The notes below the pieces were generated by a model. It worked only from the letters and a program-made list of their open reading frames with translations. It did not search any database and was not told the DNA's origin. Source: RH-AL1 sp965277355 (GTDB lineage: Bacteria > Pseudomonadota > Alphaproteobacteria > Rhizobiales > Beijerinckiaceae). From it: a DNA stretch of 64,000 bases. Below are positions 24,659-32,956 of this stretch, one piece after another. How positions within the stretch are numbered: the first letter of the stretch is position 1; the number at the start of each line of letters is the position of its first letter. The DNA is taken from positions 620,001 through 684,000 of the forward strand of contig CBDICN010000002.1 in assembly GCA_965277355.1 (NCBI GenBank), written 5' to 3'. Position numbers and translations under genes: made by a program.

Positions 24659-24783
24659 CGTCATTCCGGGGCGCGAAGCGAACCCGGAACCGGGGCGCGC
24701 GCATCCCCGCCGGAAAGGACACACCCCCGAGCGGCGCCGGAGAGCCCCGGTTCCGGGTTCGCCTGCGGCGCTCCGGAATGACG
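24659..24783. repeat. palindromic intergenic repeat (REP-like)
   Basis: Long imperfect inverted repeat in the 367-bp gap between the small gene and crtB. The outer arms are CGTCATTCCGG / CCGGAATGACG. A perfect 19-bp inner arm GCGAACCCGGAACCGGGGC (24678-24696) pairs with its exact complement at 24744-24762. This CATTCCGGG...GAACCCGGAA pattern is common between rhizobial genes. The rest of the gap shows nothing. Confidence 0.85.
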
Positions 24784-24884
24784 AACGTCGGAGCCATCTT
24801 ACAGAGACACATTCTAGCGTTCGATGGATTTGTCGCTCTCGGCCTCAGTAGCGTCGGCGGCCTGCTCCGCCCTGCTCCGTCGGC

Positions 24885-25916
24885 TCAGACGCCGCTCTCC
24901 ATCTGGCGCCGCTGTTCGATCCGCTCGAAGAGATCGAGCACCCAGAGGATCTGCTCGCGAACGCTCGCGCGACGCCGCGTCTCGTGTGAAACGGTGCCGA
25001 CCGCGTCGATGAGATAGCGCGCTTCGGCAATGGCCGGGAGTTGGAGCAACGAGGTCCGCGAAGGCCGGCGCGGCGTCACCGCCTGCAACAGCAGCCGCGC
25101 CTTGCGCGAGGCCGGCACGCGGGCGCGCGCGGTGACAGGGTCGTGACCGCGACGAGCGACCGTCCGTCCGATCTCGGCGTAGAGCAGCCGCGCCGCCCGG
25201 ATGCCGGGACGGCACGCCAGCGGAAGGTCGGCGATGCCGGTCTCGCTGGCACGGTAGAGCCGATCCGCCTCCGCGAGAAGACGCGCGACGACCTGGCCGA
25301 TCGCCGGCGAGAAGTGCGGCGCGGCCAGCCAGGCGTCGGGGTCGGTTCCGCTTTCGCGCAGCCACGACAGCGGCAGATACAGGCGGCCGAGCCCGGCGTC
25401 CTCCCCGACGTCGCGGGCGATGTTGGTAAGTTGCATCGCCGCGCCGAGATCGCAGGCGCGCGCCAGCGCGCCGGGATCGCGCACGCCCATCACGATCGCC
25501 ATCATCACGCCTACGGCGCCGGCCACGCGCGCGGCATAGGCGTGGAGATCGCCGAGCGTCTCGTAGCGACGCCCCTCGGCGTCCCAGGCGAGACCTTCGA
25601 TCAGGGCGGCAGGCAGGTCGCGAGGGATCGCGAAGCGGCGCACCGTTTCGGCGAAAGCGCGATCGGCCGGCAGCGGCAGCGGCTCGCCGCGGTAGGCGCG
25701 ATCGAGACGCTCGCGCAGGAGCTCGAGCGTCGCGCGACGGCTGTCGCCCCCGCCCCCCTTATCGACAGCGTCGTCGGCGAGGCGGCAGAACGCGTACAGC
25801 GCGGTCGCCGGCTCGCGCACGCGCCGCGGCAGAAGGTGCGAGGCGGCGAAGAAGGTGCGCGAGCCGTTGCGCAACAGCGCCAGGCAGGCGGCCCGGTCGG
25901 CCGCCGCGATGATCAT
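24885..25916 (-). CDS. crtB: phytoene synthase
   Basis: Squalene/phytoene synthase family enzyme (343 aa) that joins two GGPP molecules to phytoene. Both aspartate-rich motifs are present: CRLADDAVDKG and NIARDVGEDAGLGRLYLP. The substrate motif RNGSRTFFAASHLLP is at the N terminus. I place the start at 25916 (MIIAAADRAAC), four bases after the crtI stop; an alternative Met at 25940 overlaps crtI. Neither has a clear Shine-Dalgarno site. It is co-transcribed with crtI. Confidence 0.95.
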   Translation of the reverse strand: MIIAAADRAACLALLRNGSRTFFAASHLLPRRVREPATALYAFCRLADDAVDKGGGGDSRRATLELLRERLDRAYRGEPLPLPADRAFAETVRRFAIPRDLPAALIEGLAWDAEGRRYETLGDLHAYAARVAGAVGVMMAIVMGVRDPGALARACDLGAAMQLTNIARDVGEDAGLGRLYLPLSWLRESGTDPDAWLAAPHFSPAIGQVVARLLAEADRLYRASETGIADLPLACRPGIRAARLLYAEIGRTVARRGHDPVTARARVPASRKARLLLQAVTPRRPSRTSLLQLPAIAEARYLIDAVGTVSHETRRRASVREQILWVLDLFERIEQRRQMESGV

Positions 25917-25920
25917 CGTT

Positions 25921-27462
25921 TCAGGAAAAAGCGTGGGCATCGGGCACCACTTTGTCGAGGACGCGGGCGGACGACAAGACGCCCGGAAGACCGGCGCCGG
26001 GGTGGGTCCCGGCGCCGACGAGATACAAATTCTCAATCTCTTCGCTGAGATTGTGCGGGCGGAACCAGGCCGACTGGGTCAGCACGGGCTCGAGGCCGAA
26101 GGCTGCGCCGTTGATCGAGGAAAGATCGTCGCGGAAATCAAGCGGCGTCATCATGCGCGAGGACACGACGTGGGCCTCGAGATCAGGCAGCAGCGTATCC
26201 GACAGCTTGCGGGCGATCGCCTGGCGGTAGGGTTCGGCCTGCGTCAGCCAGTCGGTAGCGCCGCCGAGATGCGGCACTGGCGACAGCACGTAGAAGGCGT
26301 CGCAGCCCTCCGGTGCCAGCGTCGGATCGGTCGCCGTCGGGCGATGGAGGTAGAGCGAGAAATCCGCCGCGAGATGCTGGCGGATGAAGATGTCGCCGAG
26401 CAGCTCGCGATAGCGCGGCCCCATCAGAATGGTATGATGGGCAACATCCTCGTAGCGCTTGCTGGTGCCGAAATACCAGACGAACAGGCTCATCGAGTAG
26501 CGCGAACGGGCGATGCGCCTGTCGCTCCAGCGCCGGCGCGTCTGCGACGACAGCAGATGCTTGTAGGTGAAGGCGGAGTCGGCGTTGGAGACGACGACGT
26601 CCGCATCGAGGCGCTCTCCGGTGGCGAGCCGCACGCCGGTGGCCCGCCCGCGCTCGACCTCGATCGAGGTGACCTCGGCCCGGGTGCGGATCGTGCCGCC
26701 CTGCCCTTCGACGAGCCCGGCAAGGCCGGCGACGAGCCGCCCGGTGCCGCCCATCGCGAAATGCACGCCCCAGCGCCGCTCGAGGAAAGCGATGAGGCAG
26801 TAGATCGAGGTGGCCGTGAACGGGTTGCCGCCGATCAGGAGCGGATGAAACGAGAAGATCGTGCGCAGCCGCTCGTCCCTGATGAAGCTCGCGACGTAGC
26901 CGTAGACCGAGCGATGGCTGCGCAGCTTGATCATCGCCGGGACGATCTTCGCCATGTCGCGCCAGGACGAGAACGGCACGGCGCCGAGTTGTTCGAAGCC
27001 GACCCTGAAGATGCCTTCGCTCGCCGCCATGAAACGCTCATAGCCGTCGACGTCGCCGGGCGAGAACCGCGCGACCTCCGCGCGCATCGCTGCCGCGTCG
27101 CCGGTGTAGTGAAAGGTCTCGCCGTCCTCGAAGCGGATCGCGTAGAACGGCGTCACCGGGCGCAGCTCGACGTCATCCGCGAGGCGCTTGCCGCAAAGCG
27201 CCCACAGCTCCTCGAACAGAAACGGTGCCGTAACGATGGTCGGTCCGGCGTCGAAGGTGAAGCCGTCCTGCCGGTAGACGCCGGCGCGACCGCCGAGCAT
27301 GGCGCGCTGCTCGAGGACGGTGACGCGGTAGCCGCGGGCACCGAGCCGCACCGCCGCCGCAAGGCCGCCGAAGCCGCTGCCGATCACCACCGCGTACGGC
27401 CGGAACTGCTCCGACGTGGTGTGGCGAGGCGGAGCGGCAACATCGAGGGCCATCGTGCTCAT
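25921..27462 (-). CDS. crtI: phytoene desaturase
   Basis: FAD enzyme (513 aa) converting phytoene to neurosporene or lycopene by successive desaturation. The dinucleotide fold VVIGSGFGGLAAAVRLGARG is at about 25-44. The bacterial-type desaturase signature NLYLVGAGTHPGAGLPGVLSSA is near the C terminus. The start could be ATG at 27462 or at 27453; neither shows a strong ribosome-binding site. A PpsR-like site lies 10 bases upstream. It is the first gene of crtIB. Confidence 0.96.
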   Translation of the reverse strand: MSTMALDVAAPPRHTTSEQFRPYAVVIGSGFGGLAAAVRLGARGYRVTVLEQRAMLGGRAGVYRQDGFTFDAGPTIVTAPFLFEELWALCGKRLADDVELRPVTPFYAIRFEDGETFHYTGDAAAMRAEVARFSPGDVDGYERFMAASEGIFRVGFEQLGAVPFSSWRDMAKIVPAMIKLRSHRSVYGYVASFIRDERLRTIFSFHPLLIGGNPFTATSIYCLIAFLERRWGVHFAMGGTGRLVAGLAGLVEGQGGTIRTRAEVTSIEVERGRATGVRLATGERLDADVVVSNADSAFTYKHLLSSQTRRRWSDRRIARSRYSMSLFVWYFGTSKRYEDVAHHTILMGPRYRELLGDIFIRQHLAADFSLYLHRPTATDPTLAPEGCDAFYVLSPVPHLGGATDWLTQAEPYRQAIARKLSDTLLPDLEAHVVSSRMMTPLDFRDDLSSINGAAFGLEPVLTQSAWFRPHNLSEEIENLYLVGAGTHPGAGLPGVLSSARVLDKVVPDAHAFS

Positions 27463-27471
27463 GGCCGAAAC

Positions 27472-27489
27472 CGTAACACCAAGTTGACA
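27472..27489. promoter_or_regulatory. PpsR/CrtJ-like operator before crtI (one mismatch)
   Basis: Read on the minus strand: TGT-N12-ACG directly upstream of crtI. One base off consensus, same mismatch as bchC site 2 and the outer hemA site. It starts 9 bases before the proposed ATG, which would place it over or downstream of the promoter. Confidence 0.6.
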
Positions 27490-27653
27490 CTTCAGCCAAG
27501 AGGCCCCGCTCTATAGGCAAGAGGCCGCCCGATCGCCTTGGCGGAAAGCGCCTGTCGGCCTCCGAAACCCTGCTGGGACGAGCGACGTCCTTTCGACGCG
27601 ACACGCTCCGCCGGCCCCCGTATTCGCTGGCCGGCAGATGGCCGGCTTGCGCA

Positions 27654-28580
27654 TCAGGGGCGCATCGGCGTCACGGATCGACCCCGGACGGCCTCGATAT
27701 CGCGGGCGAAGGACAGCAGCAGATCCGCGACAGCCTGCGGCGCCTCCTCGTGCGCGAGGTGCCCTAGCCCGCGCAGGATCTCGACCTTCGCGTGCGGCAC
27801 TTTCTCGCGGACCTTGAAGGCATCCTCGGACTTGATCGCCTTGTCACCCGTCCCGGCAATGAGCAGCAGCGGCACGTCCAGCATGCCGAGGTCGCGCGAC
27901 AGCGGCTGCAGGTCCCAGTTCGCCATCATGCCGAGCGCGGCGGCGACGTGCTCGGGGTTCGAGACCAGCACCCGATAGTGCTCCACGCCCGCGTCGTCGA
28001 CCGTCGAGCCGGTGTTGCGGATGAGGCGCTTCACCGAGCCGCGATCGCCCGCGCGCCACGCGAACAGGCGCGGCACGACCGGGTTGAGGAACATGAGCTT
28101 GGCGATGGGTGCCAGCCAGCGATTGGCCTCGCCACCGTAAGGCGTGAGCGCCCCGTTGATGGCGACGAGGCCTTTCGGCTTGATCCGGCAATCGAGCGCC
28201 ATGCGGATCATCACCGCGGCGCCGGCGGAATGGCCGACGACCATCGCCGGATCGACGTCGAGCTGTTGGAGCAGATGGCAGATGCCGTTCGCCATGCCCG
28301 GCAGCGACAGCAGGCTTCGCGGCGGCCGCGCGGTGAAGCCGTGGCCCGGCAGGTCCACCATCACGAGAACGAAATGCGGCGCCAGCAGCGGGACAAGGCC
28401 GCGCCAGGAATGCGTGGCCGCGCCGGTGCCGTGCAGCAGCAGGCAGACCGGCTTGCCGCTGTCGCGCCCGATCTCCTGGACATGCCAGCGCAGACCGCCC
28501 GCCTCGACAAAGCGGCTCGCCTCGCGATTCGGCCAATCCCCGCCGTCCCGTTCCAGCGACAGCGCCTTGCTCGGACCCAT
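27654..28580 (-). CDS. bchO: BchO, alpha/beta hydrolase linked to magnesium chelatase
   Basis: Alpha/beta hydrolase (308 aa) regularly encoded with bchI and bchD and called a putative Mg-chelatase accessory protein. It has an intact nucleophile elbow GHSAGAAVMIRMAL and an oxyanion region LLLHGTGAATHSWRGL. The catalytic His is in LRGLGHLAHEEAP. The start at 28580 (MGPSKALSLERDGGDW) shares one base with the stop of the upstream hydrolase gene (TGATG). Its biochemical substrate has not been shown; the name rests on sequence type and operon. Confidence 0.9.
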   Translation of the reverse strand: MGPSKALSLERDGGDWPNREASRFVEAGGLRWHVQEIGRDSGKPVCLLLHGTGAATHSWRGLVPLLAPHFVLVMVDLPGHGFTARPPRSLLSLPGMANGICHLLQQLDVDPAMVVGHSAGAAVMIRMALDCRIKPKGLVAINGALTPYGGEANRWLAPIAKLMFLNPVVPRLFAWRAGDRGSVKRLIRNTGSTVDDAGVEHYRVLVSNPEHVAAALGMMANWDLQPLSRDLGMLDVPLLLIAGTGDKAIKSEDAFKVREKVPHAKVEILRGLGHLAHEEAPQAVADLLLSFARDIEAVRGRSVTPMRP

Positions 28581-29599
28581 CAAGCGGCCCACTTGGCAAA
28601 GGCGTCGTAGCTTGAAACGACCGCGTCGAGCCTCTCGAAATGAGGGAAGGCGCCGGTCTGGAACACCTTGATCGTCCAATTCGGTCTATCCTTCACGGCC
28701 TCGGTCTTGTCGAAGTCGACGAAGTCCCCGCGCACGCCGTGGCACATCCAGACCGGCAGGGAGAGCTCCTTGTAGAGGCTGAGCGCGTCCTTGCTGAAAA
28801 GAAATCCCGCCACGAAGGAGAACGGCGCATGTTCCGCGCCGGGCTGGTGTGCGCAGGCGTAATCGTAGTCGAGCAAGCCTTCGTCAATGCCGGTCGAGCC
28901 CCACGTCTTCTGCAAGAAGAAGCGCATGCTCGGCCGGCTCACCAGCAGATCGAACAGCGGGCGCCCCCACAGCGGGAAAGAAACGATGTCGCGCACGGCC
29001 GGCTTGCCGTAGGTGGCGCCGGCCGGTCCCTCGCGCTGCAGCTTCGACTCGAACCCCGTGGGGCTGATCAGGCCGAGGCTGCGGAAGCTCGTCGGATGCT
29101 CGGTCGCGGCGCGGGCGAGAAATTCCGATGTCAGGGACAGGGCGATGACGTCGATCGAAAACGCGCCATGGCGGCGCCGGATCTCGTCGACGAGGGCGAT
29201 GATGGCATCGCTCATCAGGCGCGGCGTGTAGATCCGGTCGCGCCGATCGGAAAACCCGAAGCCGGGCAGGTCCAACGCATAGACCGGCCGGTGTCGTGCA
29301 TAGTGGTCGAACAGCGGCTTGACCTCGTACGAGTTGGCGGCCGCGTTAATGCTGTGGAGGATCAGCAGCGGTGTTCCGTCCGCCGGTCCATCGCGATAGT
29401 AGACGAGCTGCCCGAAGGGGATGCGCAGCGCGCCCATCTCCGCGTCGAGCGCCGGAGCCAGCACCACGTCGTGCGGCGCCCGCAAGGCCAGCGCGCCGAG
29501 ATAACCGCTCAGCGCGCCGAGCGGCAGTAGGCCCCAGGTCGCGGCCCGCCGCGCCGGCCCCTTCGGCATCCTGGAGAGCGGGTTCGACCGTAACTCCAT
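28580..29599 (-). CDS. second alpha/beta hydrolase in the bchI-bchD-bchO operon
   Basis: Alpha/beta-fold protein of about 339 aa between bchD and bchO. After a basic N terminus and a hydrophobic segment (LLPLGALSGYLGALAL) comes the hydrolase core with LILHSINAAANSYEVKPLFDHYA and a DLPGFGFSDR turn. The nucleophile elbow reads VIALSLTSEFLARAA, with Ala and Thr in place of the usual glycines, although the Ser is kept. A C-terminal His (GAFPHFERLDA) is present. The start is uncertain (29599 or 29569). Coupling to bchO by a one-base overlap suggests a role near chlorophyll or membrane-lipid metabolism. The function is unknown. Confidence 0.8.
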   Translation of the reverse strand: MELRSNPLSRMPKGPARRAATWGLLPLGALSGYLGALALRAPHDVVLAPALDAEMGALRIPFGQLVYYRDGPADGTPLLILHSINAAANSYEVKPLFDHYARHRPVYALDLPGFGFSDRRDRIYTPRLMSDAIIALVDEIRRRHGAFSIDVIALSLTSEFLARAATEHPTSFRSLGLISPTGFESKLQREGPAGATYGKPAVRDIVSFPLWGRPLFDLLVSRPSMRFFLQKTWGSTGIDEGLLDYDYACAHQPGAEHAPFSFVAGFLFSKDALSLYKELSLPVWMCHGVRGDFVDFDKTEAVKDRPNWTIKVFQTGAFPHFERLDAVVSSYDAFAKWAA

Positions 29600-29663
29600 C
29601 CAAAACTCGCTTTGGCTCCACGGGACGCCCGAGGAGCGATGACGGCAGAACGTCAGGCGCTGT

Positions 29664-31670
29664 TCAAATGTTGCGTCGCCGATCCGCCGTCGCGGCGTCG
29701 AGCACCAAACGCGAAAGGTCGCGCGCCTCGGCGTAGGGCAGCGGTTGATAGCGCGCCCCCATCGCCGCGGCGAGACGGAACGACGCCGCGCCGGGCCGCG
29801 GCGCGATGTCGAGGACGAGGCTGGCGCATCCGCCGGCGCGGAAGGCCCGCGCCCCCTCCTGCGCGTCGGCTTCGGCCTCGGCGCGGCCGCGCCGCCGGCC
29901 GAGGCCGACGTTGGCCTTGCCGTCGGTGAGGAAGACGCATAGCGGCGTCCGGCCCTTGCGCCGGACCCCGTCGGCGAGCAGCGTCGCGGCCTCCAGCGCG
30001 GCGGCAAGAGGCGTTCCGCCGCCACCCGCCTGCCCGGCGAGCGCGCGCTTGGCCCGGGCGAGCGAGCGCGTCGGCGGAAGGATGAGTTCGGCGCCGGAGC
30101 CGCGAAACGCGATGAGCGCGACGCTGTCGCGGCGCACGTAGCACTCGGCGAGGATCAGCTCCACGGCACCCTTCACCTCGGCGAGACGGTGGAGGGCGGC
30201 CGAGCCGGACGCGTCGACGACGAAGATCGTGACGCTCTCGCCGCGCTGCTTCGTGCGGGCGACGCGGAAATCGTCCTTGCGGACCAGGATGCGGCCGGCG
30301 GCCGGCGCAACGCCGGCCGACGCCTGGGCTCCGCGACGAAGCGGCTGCCAGGGCGCGGCCGCGCGCAAGGTCGCGACGATCGCGAGACGTGCGCCGGGAC
30401 CCGGCGTGCCGCGCCGGGTCCCGGCCGGCCGGCCGCGTCGGACAGACAGGCGCGGCACACCGGCGCGGCCTGCCGTGGCCGGACGGCGCATCGGCCCGGC
30501 AACGAGGCTGAGCATCGCGAGCAGACCGGCCGGGATCGCCGCGCGGGTCGCCTCGACGACACGGTCGGCGAGGTTCTGCACGTCGCCGCGCCTGTCGTCT
30601 TTGTCGATCTCGGGTGAACCGTCCGGCTGCGCGGATCCTTCGCCCGAATGCTCGCGATCCGCGGCGTTGTCGCCGTCGGACGGATCCTCCGGCTCGGCCG
30701 ACTCGTCGTCTTCCGGAGCGGCAGACGCCGGGAGCGCGGTGGCGCGCGGCGCGATGACGAGCGCGGCGGCCAGCGCGACATCGTCGGCCGACACCGCCTC
30801 GCGCCCGGCGAGCGCGGCGGCGGCCTTGGCCGCCCGTAGCGCGAAGGTCGCGACGCGCAGCGAGGGGACGCCGAAGGCAAGCCCCGCCGCGCAGATCGCC
30901 TCGATCTCGTCGTCGCCCGCGCCGACGGCGGGCAGACGCTCGCGCGCCGCGGCGACGTCGGTCACCGTCAAGACCGGCGGTTCGGCGGCGCGCGCAGCCG
31001 CCCGCAGCGCGGCGGCATCGAGCCGGAAGGCGACCCGCTCGGCAAGGGCGTCCGGCGGGTGCTCGTCACCCTCCCCTTCGTCGAGCAGGATGCAGCCGAA
31101 GCGCGCCGGCGCGCGCGATGCCAGCCCGTCACGCTCGACGACGATCTCGCCGGCATCGAGCGCGGCGGCGACGTGGCCGGCGGTACCCCCCTCTAGCCGC
31201 TCGGCCATCGGCACGATCAGGACGCCGCCGTCGGCCTCCGCCAGCAAGCCGCGCTCCGCGACCGGCCGCCCGGCCGCGAGCGTCGCGGCGAGGTCGAGGC
31301 CGCCGAGCAGACGGCCATCGCCGATCCCTGGTGGCATCCGACGCCAAGGGACGGGGCTGTCCTCCCCCGCACCAGCGGGGGAGGGGGACCATGCGGAGCA
31401 TGGTGGAGGGGGCGGGTGCGCCTCGATCTGAATCGGATGAGGCTCGAACTCAACCTGCATGCCTGATGCGGGCGGCAGCCCCCTCCACCGCCTACGGCGG
31501 TCCCCCTCCCCCGTTTCAAGGGGGAGGATAGGTGGCATCATCTCCCGCAGCCCCGCGAGCCAGCCGTCGCGCTCCGGTCCATGCGGCGCACGCAGCAATG
31601 CGCCGCCGAGGCCGTGCGGATCGACGGCGATGAGCGCGAGCGAGCGCGCGGCGAGCGCCTCTTCGTTCAA
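29664..31670 (-). CDS. bchD: magnesium chelatase subunit D carrying a 67-residue insertion
   Basis: AAA+/integrin-I subunit (668 aa; about 600 is usual) that forms the motor complex with BchI to insert Mg into protoporphyrin IX. The degenerate N-terminal AAA+ region includes IGDGRLLGGLDLAATLAAG. A long acidic linker (APEDDESAEPEDPSDGDN) leads to the von Willebrand-type domain with the MIDAS motif DASGS (FVVDASGSAAL). Residues about 47-113 are foreign: they are translated from a palindromic repeat and are rich in Pro, Arg and Trp. The start is a TTG overlapping the bchI stop (TTGA), without a strong Shine-Dalgarno site. Whether the inserted protein works is untested. Confidence 0.95.
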   Translation of the reverse strand: MNEEALAARSLALIAVDPHGLGGALLRAPHGPERDGWLAGLREMMPPILPLETGEGDRRRRWRGLPPASGMQVEFEPHPIQIEAHPPPPPCSAWSPSPAGAGEDSPVPWRRMPPGIGDGRLLGGLDLAATLAAGRPVAERGLLAEADGGVLIVPMAERLEGGTAGHVAAALDAGEIVVERDGLASRAPARFGCILLDEGEGDEHPPDALAERVAFRLDAAALRAAARAAEPPVLTVTDVAAARERLPAVGAGDDEIEAICAAGLAFGVPSLRVATFALRAAKAAAALAGREAVSADDVALAAALVIAPRATALPASAAPEDDESAEPEDPSDGDNAADREHSGEGSAQPDGSPEIDKDDRRGDVQNLADRVVEATRAAIPAGLLAMLSLVAGPMRRPATAGRAGVPRLSVRRGRPAGTRRGTPGPGARLAIVATLRAAAPWQPLRRGAQASAGVAPAAGRILVRKDDFRVARTKQRGESVTIFVVDASGSAALHRLAEVKGAVELILAECYVRRDSVALIAFRGSGAELILPPTRSLARAKRALAGQAGGGGTPLAAALEAATLLADGVRRKGRTPLCVFLTDGKANVGLGRRRGRAEAEADAQEGARAFRAGGCASLVLDIAPRPGAASFRLAAAMGARYQPLPYAEARDLSRLVLDAATADRRRNI
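31330..31539. mobile_element. MITE-like palindromic element inserted in frame in bchD
   Basis: Two inverted copies of a GC-rich module of about 50 bp (CCTCCCCC...GGGGGAGGGGGACC...GGTGGAGGGGGC) sit at about 31361-31412 and 31477-31527. Each module contains nested hairpins, for example 31361-31384 and 31487-31501. The 9-bp direct repeat GGTGGCATC flanks the element (31330-31338 and 31531-31539), like a target-site duplication. The repeat-to-repeat distance is 201 bp, exactly 67 codons, so the bchD frame is kept and no stop is introduced. No transposase is encoded. Confidence 0.85.
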
Positions 31671-32716
31671 GCCGCCGCCCCGGCCACGGGCATTGTCCCG
31701 AACACCTCGCCGAGCGCCCGCTCGATGCGGGCGGTCGAGCCGGAATCATCGAGCGGATTGCGGCGCAGGCGATGGCGCAGCGCCAACGGCGCCACCGCCC
31801 GCAGGTCGTCGAGGCCGGCACGCGGACGGGCCGCCAACGCAGCCGCGACCCGCGCGGCGCGCATCAACGTAAGCTCGCCGCGCAGCCCGTCGGTCCCAAG
31901 CGCCATGCAGAGCCGCGCGGCCTCCTCCAGGACCTTGTCCGGCACATCGACCGACGCGAGGCCGGCCTTGGCGCCGGTGATCTGCTCGCGGACCTTGCCT
32001 TCCGCCTCAGCCCAGGCCGCCACGAAGGCGTCCGGATCACGATCGAAGGCGTCGCGCCGGCGCACCACCTCAATGCGCTCGGGCAGCCTGCCCGGGGTCC
32101 GCACCTCGACGGACAAGCCGAAACGGTCGAGCAGCTGAGGACGAAGCTCGCCCTCTTCCGGATTGCCGGTCCCGACGAGCACGAAGCGCGCCGGGTGACG
32201 CACGGAGAGCCCCTCGCGCTCGACGACGTTTTCGCCCGACTGGGCCACATCCAGCAGCAGGTCGACGAGGTGATCCTCGAGCAGGTTCACCTCGTCGATA
32301 TAAAGAAAGCCGCGATTGGCCCGCGCCAGCAGGCCGGTCTCGAACGCCTTGACGCCCTGGGTCAGCGCCTTCTCGAGATCGAGGGCGCCGACGACGCGAT
32401 CCTCGGTCGCGCCGAGCGGCAGGTCAACGACCGGAACCGGCACGACATGCGCGGGCAACGGACCCTCGAGCGCGCGCGCCCTGCACTCCTCGCAGAGCGC
32501 CTCGGGCTTCCCGGGATCGCAGCCGTAACGGCACGCGACCACCGCCCGCATCGGAGGCAGAAGGGAAGCCAGCCCGCGGATGGCCGTCGACTTGCCGCTG
32601 CCGCGGTCGCCGAGAATCAGCACGCCGCCAATCGAAGGATCGACCGCCGCGATCAGGATGCCGAGCTTCATCTCCGCCTGACCGGTGATGGCGGAGAAGG
32701 GAAAGGCGATGGGCAT
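31667..32716 (-). CDS. bchI: magnesium chelatase ATPase subunit I
   Basis: AAA+ ATPase (349 aa) of protoporphyrin IX Mg-chelatase. The Walker A is GDRGSGKS (VLILGDRGSGKSTAIRGLA), the Walker B region is GFLYIDEVNLLEDHLVD, and sensor 1 is LVGTGNPEEGELRPQLLDRF. The start at 32716 gives the conserved MPIAFPFSAITGQAEMK. It is first in bchI-bchD-hydrolase-bchO and overlaps bchD by four bases. The assignment is certain. Confidence 0.98.
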   Translation of the reverse strand: MPIAFPFSAITGQAEMKLGILIAAVDPSIGGVLILGDRGSGKSTAIRGLASLLPPMRAVVACRYGCDPGKPEALCEECRARALEGPLPAHVVPVPVVDLPLGATEDRVVGALDLEKALTQGVKAFETGLLARANRGFLYIDEVNLLEDHLVDLLLDVAQSGENVVEREGLSVRHPARFVLVGTGNPEEGELRPQLLDRFGLSVEVRTPGRLPERIEVVRRRDAFDRDPDAFVAAWAEAEGKVREQITGAKAGLASVDVPDKVLEEAARLCMALGTDGLRGELTLMRAARVAAALAARPRAGLDDLRAVAPLALRHRLRRNPLDDSGSTARIERALGEVFGTMPVAGAAA

Positions 32717-32889
32717 GGCGCGTCCGTTGGAAAGGCCGCGACCTTGCGCGATGACGCGGCGCTCGACAAGGGGCCTGCGGTGTTGACCTCTCTGCGAGCC
32801 CCATGTTGCAGTCGCCGTCGACGAACGGAGCGCCTGCGTGCAAGCGCATCGATCGATCGTCTTCAAGCGGACGGTTCGTCAGGCGCTCT

Positions 32890-32925
32890 GTTGGATCGGC
32901 AGTCGTTCCCGGATGCCGATCCAAC
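32890..32925 (-). terminator. stem-loop downstream of katG
   Basis: A perfect 12-bp stem GTTGGATCGGCA / TGCCGATCCAAC with a 12-base loop lies 31 bases beyond the katG stop and upstream of bchI. In the katG direction there is no T-run after it, so termination would be inefficient or Rho-assisted; on the plus side it is followed by GTTTTG. Confidence 0.55.
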
Positions 32926-32956
32926 GTTTTGTTCCAGCCGGTATGAGCGGCCGTGC

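Noticed and set aside
32717..32956. PpsR operator in front of bchI
   Set aside because: TGT triplets are present (for example near 32782), but none has ACA or ACG at the right spacing.
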